Source of the DNA: Diadema setosum
Taxonomy: Eukaryota > Echinodermata > Echinoidea > Diadematoida > Diadematidae
Direction of reading: 5' to 3'
NCBI RefSeq assembly: GCF_964275005.1
Contig: NC_092694.1
Location: forward strand, 36,839,542-36,903,541
Length of the DNA: 64,000 nucleotides
Positions 21,853 through 33,052 of this stretch are shown here, in pieces. The notes beneath the pieces are model-generated. The model saw only the letters and a program-made list of their open reading frames with translations. It searched no databases and was not told the DNA's origin. Numbering within the stretch: position 1 is the stretch's first letter; every line of letters begins with the position of its first letter. The position numbers and the translations under genes are program-made.

Positions 21853-23497
21853 TGCCTACCATGGGCAACTCAGGAACAACTCCAACAGTCACAGGACCAG
21901 AAACTAGGTCACACTTCAAATCCACTCTATACAGTGGAACTGACATATAACTGCCATCAACAGTCTGAATCAAGACTTTTGCATTCACTGCACTATCTGG
22001 TGGAAAAGTCATACCACCATCCACCATCAACGACTGAGAGGCCCCCGTATCCCGCAGGATGACTACTGGTTTACATGCCTCACCAGAAGTACATGGGGTC
22101 ACCTCACCATCAAACAAAAAGCTACGATAGCTCTCATCCACCTGCTTAGTCCTATCTTTGAATTTGGGAGATCGACTTTCAATGGCCTGTGTTTCACTGA
22201 ACGGGACACTGTTTTCGGGTAGGACACTTTTTGACATGACAAATCCCATGTCCTTCTTTGTTTTGTTTTGCAACTTCCAACACTGTGACTTTACGTGCCC
22301 TGTCTTGTTACAATGAAAACATTTGATGACATTTGCACTTGTACTGGACCCTTTGTCAGATTGAGGCTTTGGTGCCGATGAAGTTTCAGAACTTGTGCTT
22401 TTTTCAGAACCAGCATTCTTTGGATTGCTCGACTGATTTTTGTCTCTCTTATTTCCAGAGAAATTCCTGAAAGGTGGTCTGTTGTCATTTCTGTGGGTCA
22501 GCTCATACTCATCAGCCATCAAGGCTGCTTTATGCAAACTTGTCACCTTGTGATCATCCAAATGCGACCTCGCACTGAAAGCAACACTCTTTTTGAATTC
22601 TTCCAAGAGAACAACCTCACGTAGGTTATCAAAATCCTGATCCACTTTCAGGGATCTGTACCACCTATCAAACATCATTTCTTTTTCACGAGCAAACTCA
22701 ACATGTGTCTGGCCTGGTTTGCGGTACGAATTTCTGAACTTCTGTCTGTACGCCTCTGGCACCAACTCATAAGCATTCAACACCGCCTTCTTGACTGTAG
22801 CATAGTCACGTGATTGCTCTTTGGAAAGAGATGAGTACACATCAGCTGCTTTGCCGACAAACACACTTTGAAGGAGCATGGGCCAAAATTCCTGTGGCCA
22901 GTTCAAACTGTCAGCCACCTTCTCAAATGACACAAAATATGCATCAACTCTGTTTTCTTCAAACTTTGGCACCAATCGAATGTTCCTAGCCAAATCAAAT
23001 TCAGAGGGAGCCCTTTCACGATTTCCAACAGTCTGTGCATGAGTCAATTCCATCTCACGCAATTTCAGTTGTTGCTCCACTTCAAGTTTCTTCATTTCAG
23101 TTTCTCTTTCCACTTCTCTAGTCCTTTCCCTTACCTTCATTTCCATTTCTCTTTGTTTTTCCCTTTCCTTCATTTCCATTTCTCTTTGTTCTTTTTCCTT
23201 CTCTCTTTGCATTTCTAATCTCATCTTCTCTTTCTCCATTTCCAATTTTGCGAGCTCAAGCCGTGTTTGATCTGAGATTTGAGCTTGATCTGAAGTGTCA
23301 ATTTCTCCTTTGAGCTCCATGTGACCAGCTACCAAGTCAAAAATCTCTGCCTTTCTTACACCTTGTGGAACATCTACACTTAAATGCTGTGCAATGGCAG
23401 TCAAATCACATTTGCGTAACCTTTGCAAATCTTTGAGGGACAAATCTGTCCTCTGAACAAATGCCTGAACATCCATTGTACTGATTGACATTGTCAC
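21764..23497 (-). CDS. LTR retrotransposon Gag-protease
   Basis: The frame has 577 codons. The N-terminus (MDVQAFVQRTDLSLKDLQRL) precedes a long charged coiled-coil-like stretch made of repeated EMEMKEREKQR-type heptads, at about residues 85-150. The capsid-like part includes WPQEFWPMLLQSVFVGKAAD. A zinc knuckle CFHCNKTGHVKSQC sits near residue 395. An aspartic protease motif VVILRDTGASQSL lies near residue 480. Protease is fused in frame to Gag. Integrase lies in the next frame, so a frameshift event or an indel is needed to join them. Several ATGs lie near the start (23497, 23491 and 23476), so the exact initiation site is uncertain. Confidence 0.85.
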   Translation of the reverse strand: MTMSISTMDVQAFVQRTDLSLKDLQRLRKCDLTAIAQHLSVDVPQGVRKAEIFDLVAGHMELKGEIDTSDQAQISDQTRLELAKLEMEKEKMRLEMQREKEKEQREMEMKEREKQREMEMKVRERTREVERETEMKKLEVEQQLKLREMELTHAQTVGNRERAPSEFDLARNIRLVPKFEENRVDAYFVSFEKVADSLNWPQEFWPMLLQSVFVGKAADVYSSLSKEQSRDYATVKKAVLNAYELVPEAYRQKFRNSYRKPGQTHVEFAREKEMMFDRWYRSLKVDQDFDNLREVVLLEEFKKSVAFSARSHLDDHKVTSLHKAALMADEYELTHRNDNRPPFRNFSGNKRDKNQSSNPKNAGSEKSTSSETSSAPKPQSDKGSSTSANVIKCFHCNKTGHVKSQCWKLQNKTKKDMGFVMSKSVLPENSVPFSETQAIESRSPKFKDRTKQVDESYRSFLFDGEVTPCTSGEACKPVVILRDTGASQSLMVDGGMTFPPDSAVNAKVLIQTVDGSYMSVPLYRVDLKCDLVSGPVTVGVVPELPMVGIDFLLGNDLAGDKVVASPVVSDKPCSGGC

Positions 23498-23560
23498 AAT
23501 GTATTACACACAATTTACAATTGAACAATCAACTCACTGGTATTTTGGCTTTAAATTCAC

Positions 23561-23578
23561 TTCCCGGACAAGCCCCCA
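23561..23578 (-). other. Primer-binding site, tRNA-Pro type
   Basis: On the minus strand TGGGGGCTTGTCCGGGAA lies four bases inside the 5' LTR. It matches the usual tRNA-Pro complement at about 16 of 18 positions by recall. Confidence 0.75.
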
Positions 23579-23582
23579 ATTT

Positions 23583-24738
23583 TGTTACGACCAAAATCAC
23601 TCTGAGAATGATCGCACAAAAAAACAATCAACTAATGTTCAGGCAGTTTATTAACAATGATATTGTGGGTACAGACTCGTAATCGGTTTTCACATCAGTA
23701 CAATAATGATCAATAAAAACAATTATTAATCGGTAGTGGAATCACTTACACGCATTATATGCAATATCCCTGGAAATCAAATAATCCTTTGAGAATGTCC
23801 AGATACGATGTTCGATGCACAGATGAATGATCCTTGACGCACCGATGAATGATTCCTCCGACGTAACTCCAGAGGCGCAGGTTACGATAGTCCACGGTAT
23901 AGATCCGGGGTAAAATCCACGATATATGTCCACGGTATAATGTTCACAGCGAAATGTGCAGAATCCAACGATATAACGACCACGTCCAGTCGAGGCGTTG
24001 AATGATGATTCACTTTATATTGTCCAGCTAGGAATCCAGCCCGTCACAGCTTTGTCGTAGCAATGTCCATTGACATTAAAATATGGAGTCTATCTCCAAT
24101 GTAGGCAAATTAATTCTCTGCAGGCAAAATGTCTCCCAGGCTTATCTCCACAAACATAACAGGTCAGCAGGTAACACAGGACTGACTATAACAAGTCACT
24201 TCAGAGCCAGAAGTGACGTAACTCTCAGAGCAGAGGTGTTGGGTACTCTGCCTACCTCAGAATTTCTCCGGCTTATATACTATCCATTCACCCCTTTCTA
24301 GTACATTCTGTAATTTTCTCCAACCTGGGGCTACACACTTGAATATTCTAGCAAGTCCAAGTTCCAGGAATCCTGGATAACTCACTGCCTAACTATGTGC
24401 ATAACATCCTACCAAAAATAACTACCAATCACATTGGGCTACAAGGACAGTGCCTCACTCAGCCAAATATGTAAGCATTTCCTAGAATATTCTGGAATGG
24501 GTGAAATCATTCTAGATTGAGTGAGCTATAATGTATTTCCTGTCACATGCATATACTGTAGTTACATTGTATACCACCAAGAAAATTCTCCACTGATCTG
24601 GTCAACCTGTGTGTACTATATCTATATCATATAGAATGTTCTCCATTAATCTGGTAACCTGTATACATACACATTAAAACAACCATGCATGCAGTACATC
24701 ATACATGTACATAACTACTAATGTGTACATTTGTGACA
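23583..24738 (-). repeat. 5' LTR (minus-strand element)
   Basis: About 1156 bp and the partner of 18842-19989. Both begin TGTTACGACC and end GTGACA in plus orientation. The promoter and polyadenylation signals should lie within it on the minus strand. Confidence 0.9.
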
Positions 24739-25080
24739 GGCTTGTCTCCCTGACTGAGTTTCTGCATTGCGCATAAACCAGGCACAGTTCTTGTCTTTTT
24801 TTTTCTCTTTCTTTTTTTTCTTGTTTTGTTGGTCTGTTGGAGGGGTTTTCTGTGTGTATGTGTGTTTTTTTTTTTAGGAGATGTTGAATAATCTCCAAGA
24901 CAGTATCCGGTTGCAGGAATGTTTTTGATGTGCACATCCGGTAAAAATCCCACAGTCCTTCTCTTCCTGATTCGATTACATTTTGGGGATTTTAGATTAT
25001 GCACACATACACACACATATCCTCATACACACAAATCTCTTAAAACAAAAACAATCAAAGTCGCACAAAAATACCCGGAA

Positions 25081-26102
25081 TACCTTTCCGGGCAAGCTAC
25101 GCGGGCTTGTTGCGAGGAGGTATAGTTTCCAGCACGTAGAAGATTTTCCGCGGGCGAACAAGAATGTTGGCAATTTTCGCACTTGTTTCTTCCATACTAG
25201 ACGCGTGCTACTTAGCTTCTACTTGCGTGCATTCCGTGTGACCTGCGTGAGAGCTTTGAAAACGATCTGTTTTCTGTTACGAGCGACTTATGGGTACTGA
25301 GAAGTACCTGTGTTGGAGTTGCCTGCGAGGTGCTGCCGGTAAGGGTCTCCTACTGGTGTTCTGCGTGTACATCTGCGAGCGAGCCCCCACGTCTCACTCG
25401 GAACAAGTTTTGAGCATGCTCAAGGCCTTGTGATACCGTATCTGGGGAAGTTTTGCGGCTTGACTTGCGGGGAAACAAATTTGCTACCCGGAGCTCTCAG
25501 CAGTTGGTCCGCAAGTCCGATTTAACCGCTGCCAAGTTTTGAGTATGACCAAAACTTTTTCCGGGTGAGTCGCGGGGATGCCCAGAGAGGTCCACGCAGA
25601 ACGCCAGTAGGAGACCCTTAGCGGCAGCACTTCGCAGGCAACTCCCACGCAGGTACTTCGCAGTCCCCGTATGCAGCCAAGATAATGACATTCCGTGGGA
25701 CTTCTGCCATTCATTCAGAGGAATTCCTTCACTGAGTTGTCAGCCCCCACGCGACTGGTATACAAAGGTCACACAGTATACCCGCAAGTAGAATTTAAGT
25801 AGAAGGCGTCCAGCAAGTAAGACACATGCACTGACTCGCCAAAATCCTTGTGTGCCCTCAGAAATTTCCGGTATGTTGGAAAATTCCTGCACGCAACAAG
25901 CCTGCCTAGCTTGCCCGGAAAGGTGTAACAGGGCCTAAACATGGTTGCGGGTAAAAAGATTTGCGTGCACACCTCCGGGTGACTACGGGTGAGATACGTG
26001 CTAGGTACTGTCATGTGCGGCTTATTCCGGGGACCTCCGGGTAGTAAAAATTGTTCTTCATAAGTCGCACGCAAGGCTTGCCCGGAAAGGTGTGACACGG
26101 CC
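25081..26102. mobile_element. Foldback element, GCCGTGTCACACCTTTCC family (copy 2)
   Basis: The right end GGAAAGGTGTGACACGGC (26085-26102) and an internal copy at 25918-25935 match the family ends. The left end starts at CCTTTCCGGGCAAGC (25083) and lacks the outermost dozen bases, so it is truncated. The two arms match the arms of 16907-18700 in reverse orientation. This copy lacks the 160-bp tandem array, and its interior at 25340-25640 is itself partly palindromic. Confidence 0.7.
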
Positions 26103-27150
26103 TTTAAGGATGTAAAATATTATGCCTTGTTTGTGTTCGAGATGTGACGCAGGCCTAATGTGTTGCGTTGTTCTCCGTTTTGAGGACGGGCTAATTTTGC
26201 TACAACACGCATTTCCCATAGACACTTGCAAGAGTATACTCTGGACTCATCCTCAATGAGTTCATTTGCGCTTCTTTGTCCACGTCATGTGACCCACAGA
26301 GCTTCATTTCGCTCATATGGTTATATACTCGTAATACTTCCTCATAAAGTGCTACACTTGTGTTTGGAAGTCCTACAACAACAGGTTTGCTTAGCTGGTA
26401 TCATAACGGACCTGCTTGACGGTGGGCCAAGTGTTTTCAAGTCAACATCGGAATGTTCATCAGGCAAGGTAAAACAAATACGTAACAGCCCTTCGTTGCA
26501 GCGTATTTTAAACATAACGTTTACAGAATAATGTGATGTTGGCGTGTGGTAGCAAAACCAAGCATATCACAAGGATTATACCTTTACAACAAATTTTGTT
26601 GATACTGTCATACATTACTAATTACGAAGAGGGTGAAATATTCAAACCAGAATATTATTGTACGGCCATGATTATCATTATTTTTTTTTTTGAAATCATA
26701 GCTTTCATCCTATAAAACACTAAATAATCGGTTTTCATTTCCGTCGATGAAATGTGATAATCTCAAGCAGTGGCACAAAACATGTAACATCGTGAGTAAT
26801 AAGATCGAATGGTCACCTGCTTCCTATAAGTAGCTTTTTTGCTATTAGGGCATAGGTTTTTGATTTAAACGCATTCGTCTGGAAAGGGTAAATGTGACTT
26901 ACAGGTGATCGAATCTCAAATGCACGTGTAAAATGATTGAATGCAGCAATTCAGTATTAGGAGAAAACATTATTGAAAATTTGACGAAAATTGAATAATC
27001 CATTAAAAAGCTGTGATTTTGACAGTTGAAATTGAATTGAATTGCAGGAAAGGTTTTATTTTTTAAATGACAAGTACAGAAAGGGTTTTGTTATTCCCCT
27101 GTATCTGAAAGAGGTACGTCAAGTGGCCTTATGCTAGAAAAATGAAAATA
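26103..27150. other. No gene recognised
   Basis: Short open frames exist (for example near 26226-26531), but they have no recognisable motif and no convincing splice context. Confidence 0.4.
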
Positions 27151-27152
27151 TC

Positions 27153-27535
27153 GTGTCTCATGTTACGACATGGAAATGAGGTTAGGCAGGTTCAAATCAC
27201 CTTGAGGTACAGAATAGCAAAATGAAAATATCATTTTCCGTAAATGACTTCGCAAAATGTTGTACTCTTCTCATACAGCAATGGTGGAAGGGAAACTTTA
27301 AAAATGTAAAGTTTTTCAACGGAGTGTTAGATTTTACTAAAACTTTCAATAATGTGTTCTACTGATATTGCCTGCATTTAACACAAATCACATGGGCTTC
27401 ATTCTCCTTCAGTTTACTATCCTCCTCAATCTCGGCCAGCCGATGATCATTATAGACATGGTGCCTGATGTTATGACATGAAAATGAGGTTAGGCAGGTT
27501 CAAATCACCTTGAAGTACATAATAGTAAAACTTTG
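27153..27535. repeat. Spaced direct duplication of about 75 bp
   Basis: The block containing GAGGTTAGGCAGGTTCAAAT followed by 'caccttga.gtac' occurs at about 27153-27225 and again at 27458-27530, with about 90% identity and 305-bp spacing. Confidence 0.75.
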
Positions 27536-27808
27536 ATATGGAACTTTCAAACTCGTTTCAAACAATGCGCATAATTGTGGTCTCAAATCGTTATGTCACG
27601 AATTGCGAAGGCAGTACACGTGGCAATGATCATTGGTGCATAAACTATATACAATGCATCATGTTTGTTTGTTTGTTTGTTTTCTAGCTATCTATCTGTC
27701 TGTTTGTCATTGGATATCCTTTTCAAATTTGTTGATACATGTATCTTGTGATGACTTACACGCCATCCTATTTGGGCATGGAGATTGGAGAATCAATAGA
27801 AGAAGAGC

Positions 27809-28183
27809 TTAAAGGGATTGCATAGTTTTGGTTGAGATGTAACTTCGGGTTTCTGACATTTTTGGAAGACCTAATGAGAAACCTCTTATATGAAATATGA
27901 GAGAGCATGTAATTCCTAGAGGAAATCAATGTTTATTTGATGAAAATTGGTCTTGAGCGATCCTAAGAAAAGTTGGGACCCAACTTTTATTACGATCACT
28001 TTGTTTTACTTTGTTTTTGGATGTCTCAGCCATTCTAAAACTGATTTTCATCAAATAAACTTTGAATTCCTCTTAGAATGGTATGCTCTATACTATTTCA
28101 TAAGTGATTACTTGGTATCTCGCAAAAAGTTGAAAGCCCAATTCCCAATTCTCATCTCCACTGATACTATACCATCCCTTTAA
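27809..28183. mobile_element. 375-bp MITE bounded by TTAA
   Basis: TTAAAGGGATTGCATAG at 27809 pairs with CTATACCATCCCTTTAA ending at 28183. A second internal inverted pair, TGTTTATTTGATGAAAATTG (about 27930) and its near reverse complement (about 28045-28063), makes a foldback. TTAA at both ends suggests a piggyBac-type target. Confidence 0.7.
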
Positions 28184-28268
28184 TAACCATCTATGCTCTG
28201 TCTGTCTGTATGTCTGTCTGTCTGTCTGTCTCTCTGTCTCTATCTCTCTCTCTCTCTTAGTTTGAGTA

Positions 28269-28269
28269 G

Positions 28270-28331
<62 letters not shown>

Positions 28332-28444
28332 GTTCTGCGTCGGTGTGTAGTAAATAGATATCAAGAGTGAAATCAGTCGTATAAACACCGCAGGAGCCAG
28401 TCCAATTTTTTGGCTCCTGTGATGTTTAAACGACTGATTTTACT

Positions 28445-28491
<47 letters not shown>
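28269..28491. repeat. (TA)n tracts flanking an 85-nt hairpin
   Basis: (TA)n runs at 28270-28327 and 28448-28491 bracket a hairpin at 28363-28447. Its 37-base arms (AAGAGTGAAATCAGTCGT...AGGAGCCA with its near reverse complement) enclose an 11-base loop. Confidence 0.85.
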
Positions 28492-28499
<8 letters not shown>

Positions 28500-28808
28500 A
28501 AAACTCATTGTGGATTTTAAGTTTATTGATTATAGTTATACAAACGTAAACAGAAGGAAACTGACCAGAAATGAATATAATTTATTATTGAAAAATTGAG
28601 CGAAGAAAATGGGATTCCATCGGGATCATAGTTATAAATACTCTGATATGAATAAAGTTTTGTGAGCACGAGCATATTCTGTTCACGTGCATTCAGGTTA
28701 GGCCCCATAATCATAGGCCTATGATTTGTAGTAGGTCTGCAAGTGGAATTGTCCTTGCAAGTCTTAAACATCAAACCTTGTCATTTTCTTATGAAAAACA
28801 GGTGGAAA

Positions 28809-29933
28809 ATGGCGTCTTTTCATCAAATCATGACCAATAATCTGCGCTGCCCCATTTGTCTGACGATGCACAAGGAACCGAAGTCCCTGTCTTGTGCCCA
28901 CACATTCTGCCTCGATTGTATCGAACAACTACACAAGGTACAAGACCAGCCCAAAACAATGTCATGTCCGGTGTGCAGAAAGCAGACTCGAGTTCCCAGT
29001 GAAGGTTTGACCCAACTGCAGACGAGCATGCACTTGAAGGCTCTCGTAGACGACGTGAAAATTTCGAGGCCGACGTGCACGAACTGCGCGCCCGCCGAGG
29101 AATCCGCAGCCGCCGTATATTGTCAGGATTGCAGTGCATTCATGTGCACGCTATGTGAGAGGAGTCACGCCACCTGGAAAGCATTTTCCAAGCACACGGT
29201 TGTTGATGTGGCCGACATACAGAGAGGAAATATCCCTCTTAAAGGGAGATGTTCGTGTCGTAAACATCACACGGAAGTAGAAGATCATTTCTGCCCAGTG
29301 TGCCGAAAGTACATCTGTTTCAGATGTGGAGTATTGGAGCATGCGCACAAAGGAAATAATTTCATAGCTGCGATTAAACACGAAGAGAGCTTGACGAAGA
29401 GCATTAAGGAGCTGGAAAGCAAGAAGGAGGAGAGGAAAACAGCCCTTATTAGAAACAAAGTAATTGAGACAAATAGCGTAATTTTACAGGAAGCTGCGAG
29501 GAAGGTTATTGCAGATGTCGAGAAGGCCTATACAGATTACTCACAACTTCTGGAGGACCGTAAGAAGACGCTGATGGATCACATCGGTCAACTCTTTGCA
29601 GAACTTGACAAAGACTTGCGAGGAGTGGCAGAAGAGAACCGAAGGGCACTGGTTGCCATGGATACTGTACAACAGTTCATCGGGAAGGCCACTGATGCAC
29701 CGCTTGAGGAGGACGCCCTCTCCGCCCACACTACGCTCCGGGATATCTTAGAAAGCATCCTACAGCGGAGCGCTCCTGACAACTCCAAGCTGGCGAGTGT
29801 GATGGAGCGAGCAAGCCGGATCAAGTTCCACGAGGGTGGCGAAAAGAATAAGCCCAACTTTGGAGTGCTTCGAGATTGGCGCCACAAACGGATTCAGAGG
29901 TTGAAATCTTCAAATGACGTAGTGTTATCGTGA
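28809..29933 (+). CDS. TRIM-like RING / B-box / coiled-coil protein, C-terminally short
   Basis: This frame of about 374 codons probably starts at ATG 28809 (MASFHQIMTNNLRCPICL). It follows a possible splice acceptor (AACAG at 28801), so a 5' UTR exon may lie upstream. A C3HC4 RING comes first: CPIC...CAHTFCLDC...CPVC. B-box 1 is CTNCAPAEES...CQDCSAFMCTLCE. B-box 2 is CRKHHTEVEDHFCPVCRKYICFRC. A coiled coil follows at about residues 195-300. The family acts as E3 ubiquitin ligases, often in innate immunity. Compared with its paralog at 52299-54188, the protein stops just after the coiled coil (LRDWRHKRIQRLK...) and lacks the C-terminal propeller-like domain of about 230 residues. It may be a truncated paralog, or the remainder could be spliced from elsewhere; no sign of the latter was seen. 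Confidence 0.85.
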   Translation: MASFHQIMTNNLRCPICLTMHKEPKSLSCAHTFCLDCIEQLHKVQDQPKTMSCPVCRKQTRVPSEGLTQLQTSMHLKALVDDVKISRPTCTNCAPAEESAAAVYCQDCSAFMCTLCERSHATWKAFSKHTVVDVADIQRGNIPLKGRCSCRKHHTEVEDHFCPVCRKYICFRCGVLEHAHKGNNFIAAIKHEESLTKSIKELESKKEERKTALIRNKVIETNSVILQEAARKVIADVEKAYTDYSQLLEDRKKTLMDHIGQLFAELDKDLRGVAEENRRALVAMDTVQQFIGKATDAPLEEDALSAHTTLRDILESILQRSAPDNSKLASVMERASRIKFHEGGEKNKPNFGVLRDWRHKRIQRLKSSNDVVLS

Positions 29934-30132
29934 TTACAATCTTAAGTGGTATGTTCACATGCAGTATGTTTTTACATTATCAAGAAAACGGTCAGCCGTC
30001 AGACTTGTCGGGCGGATAATGTAATATATTTTGTCTATGTGTCTGAATCAATGACTCACCGGTTAACCTAGAGTGGATTAAGAAGATAAGGCATGGCAGT
30101 TAACAAGCAGCATGGATTTCAAACGCTCAATA

Positions 30133-30133
30133 T

Positions 30134-30198
<65 letters not shown>
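30133..30198. repeat. (CA)n microsatellite
   Basis: About 33 CA units with one T interruption, lying just upstream of the foldback element at 30305. Confidence 0.95.
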
Positions 30199-30304
30199 CA
30201 TTCCTGCAATGGCGGTCAAAACCATCTGTATAGCCAACTGCTGAATTACCGCATACCAGCCACACTCTTTAGGGAAGTCATAATTTCAGCTTGAATGTAT
30301 ATTT

Positions 30305-32043
30305 GGGGGCATCCCACGAGACCGACACCCACGAGTCATACGGTCCACGAGACCGACATCAATAATAGGTCCATTAGTCATACAGCCCACGAGTTATACA
30401 GCTCAGGAGTCATACAGCCCATGAGTTCGACACTACGCACAAAAGGCTCATGAGACCGACACTAAACAAACATAGCCCACGAGACCGACACTAAGCAATA
30501 AAGGCTCATGAGACCGACACTAAGCAAAGAAAGCCCATGAGACCGACAGTAGGCAAAAAAGGCCCACGAGACCGACACTAAGCTAAAAAGGCTCACGAGA
30601 CCGACACTAAGCAAAGAAAGCCCACGAGACCGACAGTAGGCAAAGAAGGCCCACGAGACCGACAGGATACACAGCGCCATCTACATGTCAATCACCTGTA
30701 CAGGGTGTTCCATGAGCGGAAAAATAATATACTGGTGGTAGTAATTTCGTCATGCTATCAATTGAAAGGTGGTGACCATCTACATAATTATGAACGACAT
30801 CAAACATGTATTTCTACATACTTGGGGGGGGGGGGCAAGTGTGTCAGGGAGCGACATTTTTATCAAGTAGAAAAATAGAATTGTGTTCTTCATCCCCCCC
30901 CCCCAAAAAAAAAATAGAAGAATTAGTATTCTTCATTCCCCCCCCCCAAAAAAAAAGAGACAAAAAACCCCACAAATGAATTAAAAAGAGGGCAAGAACG
31001 ATGTATGGATTAATTTTAGAGCTTTGATAATGCCATCGTGCTATTTTGATAGGCTTTCCCAGTTTTTAGCTAGAAGATGGACAGGATATAATTTTTACCT
31101 CTTCTCTTTCCCGATTCACTAGTTACTTATTCTATTTTAGATATTCTACCCTCCTGCTTGGAAGTTTTGCAGTAAGATCTACTTGTAATTTTCTCTGTAA
31201 CTATAAAGTAATGCTACTGATTAAAACGTTTTATATCGCAGGGATTCACCTCAATTTGTGACTTGTGTTATTCTCCTCCACACAGTACATTTTTTTCGTG
31301 AAATACAATAGCTCTTTTCATGGATGCATCTTATTATTTCCGAATCCCTTACGCTTCCTTAATAGACGATTACGTTATTTTTTATTTTTTATTAATACTA
31401 ATTCAACACCCTTGCAGGTTTACTGTGGAAAGATCTGTCACACACTTTCACTGTACTTTGTTCGTTTTTTTTTTTCACAAACAAACACCCATGCAAACAC
31501 AATTAAAGATCCTGATCATTTCAGGGGGGGGGGGGGGGGCAACTGATGGGGTTACACCCTGCCGGAGATGGCAACTCTTCTTTTCCATCTCTCATATCTT
31601 CCTATGCTATTATCAGGACACCCTATACAATTTATTGGTCTATAGGTGGCGCTGTTCGTCCTGTCGGTCTCGTGGGCCTTCTTTGCTTAGTGTCGGTCTC
31701 GTGAACCTCTTTTGCGTAATGTCGGTCTCGTGAGCCTTGTATGCGTAGCGTCGGTCTCGTGGACCTTTTAAGTGTAGTGTCGGTCTCGTGGGCTTTGTTT
31801 GCTTACTGTCGGTCTCATGGACCTTTTGTGCGTAGTGTCGGTCTCGTGAGCCGTATAACTCTTGGGCTTATTTTACTTGATGTCGAACTCGTGGGCTTTA
31901 TTTACTTAGTGTCGAACTCGTGGGCTGTATAACTGGTGGGCTGTATGACTTGTGAGCTGTATGACTCGTGGGCTGTATGACTTGTGAGCTGTATAACTTG
32001 TGGGCTGTATGACTCGTGGGTGTCGGTCTCGTGACGTGCACCC
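30305..32043. mobile_element. 1.74-kb foldback element with minisatellite arms and 8-bp TSD
   Basis: An exact 8-bp direct repeat GTATATTT flanks it (30297-30304 and 32044-32051). The left end GGGGGCATCCCACGAGACCG is mirrored by the right end, which reads GGGTGCACGTCACGAGACCG on the minus strand. The arms are arrays of a unit of about 29 bp (GCCCACGAGACCGACACTAA plus GCAAAAAAG): roughly 30305-30664 direct and 31660-32043 inverted. Inside the arrays the inverted symmetry continues (GACAGGAtacACAGCGCCAT against 31650-31660). The centre holds poly-G/C runs and no transposase. The 8-bp duplication suggests hAT or P-type mobilisation. Confidence 0.85.
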
Positions 32044-32051
32044 GTATATTT

Positions 32052-33052
32052 CTTGTAGAACATCAAGAAATTGTATTGATATAAACAAGGAAAGGGCAGA
32101 TGTGACTCAACCGAAAAACAAAATCCAACCTAAACAAACAAACAAACAAACAAAAGAACAGTATGTGATTGGGCGATGGCTGCTGCCTTAGTATGGTCAC
32201 GACGGCGGAATCTGTTTCTGTACTAATGTAGTCGCTAGTACATGGCTGCAGAGAGTAGGCCTATACTACGAGATGGCGTGAAGGTCAAAAGTTCGGAGGT
32301 GGGGGTTTGAACAAAATTTGATTCCTTTGATATAGATTTCATTTTTGTAGTTCTTGTCCGTGATTTTGGACTGCGCTTTCTTACGTTATTGTCTCGATAG
32401 TGCGATCAGCAGTAGATTCTTGTCTCACAGAAGCAACCATATGGATACCATAATACATTTAAAAAAAAAAAAATCCAATGTAAACATGTAAAAGGATTGG
32501 AGGACCTGAACCCTCAAATCTCTTGCCATGACATTCATCTTTATGGCATTAATCACTGTTAATTAGTATTAAGTCTTTGGTACTTCATAAACTTTCAAGC
32601 AACAAAGATGCTTAGACTACTGATTCTGATGAAAATGATTTATATACTACTGATGACGGAATTCCAGTATTGACTCCAAAGCGACAGGCATAACGTACTC
32701 CACACATCTGCACTGCATTGTTGTTGTGTGTTTTGTTTTTTTTTTTGGGGGGGGGGAGAGAGAGAGAGAGAGAGAGAGAGTTGTCATTTCAGCAAATAAC
32801 ATAACATGTTATTTAACATATGAGGGGTTTTATCGCAAAACGAGCTAACTCCATTCGTGTCAAATTGAGATATTTGTGATAAAAGCTGCTAAAAAAGCAG
32901 AAAGAAATGTTAATATAGGATATTTTTAATCATAACTTCTAGAATATTCCTTGTTATGTTACAAGTGAACTGTGATACAATAATGATCACTCGGTATAAA
33001 AGAGCGAGAGCAGAAAGAGAGAGAGAAGTCTTTTAAGCACACTTTATTCCAT
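32052..33052. other. No gene recognised; short simple repeats
   Basis: It contains (CAAA)n near 32132, A runs near 32460, a T/G homopolymer run and (GA)n at 32756-32780. No supported coding region. Confidence 0.5.

Larger units (their letters stand above)
18842..24738 (-). mobile_element. Gmr1-like Ty3/gypsy LTR retrotransposon lacking RT-RNase H
   Basis: The LTRs are 18842-19989 and 23583-24738 (TGTTACGACC...GTGACA), flanked by GGCT at both ends (18838-18841 and 24739-24742). On the minus strand the order is 5' LTR, tRNA-Pro-like primer site, Gag with CCHC knuckle and protease, integrase, polypurine tract, 3' LTR. In the Gmr1-like group of deuterostome gypsy elements, integrase precedes RT. 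Here nothing with RT or RNase H motifs lies between the integrase stop and the 3' LTR (only about 290 bp). The copy therefore looks internally deleted and dependent on another element for reverse transcription. Confidence 0.85.

Noticed and set aside
30308..32033. CRISPR-like array of repeats around GCCCACGAGACCGACAC
   Set aside because: Units are contiguous and diverged with no unique spacers, arms are inverted within a TSD-flanked element, and the genome is eukaryotic.
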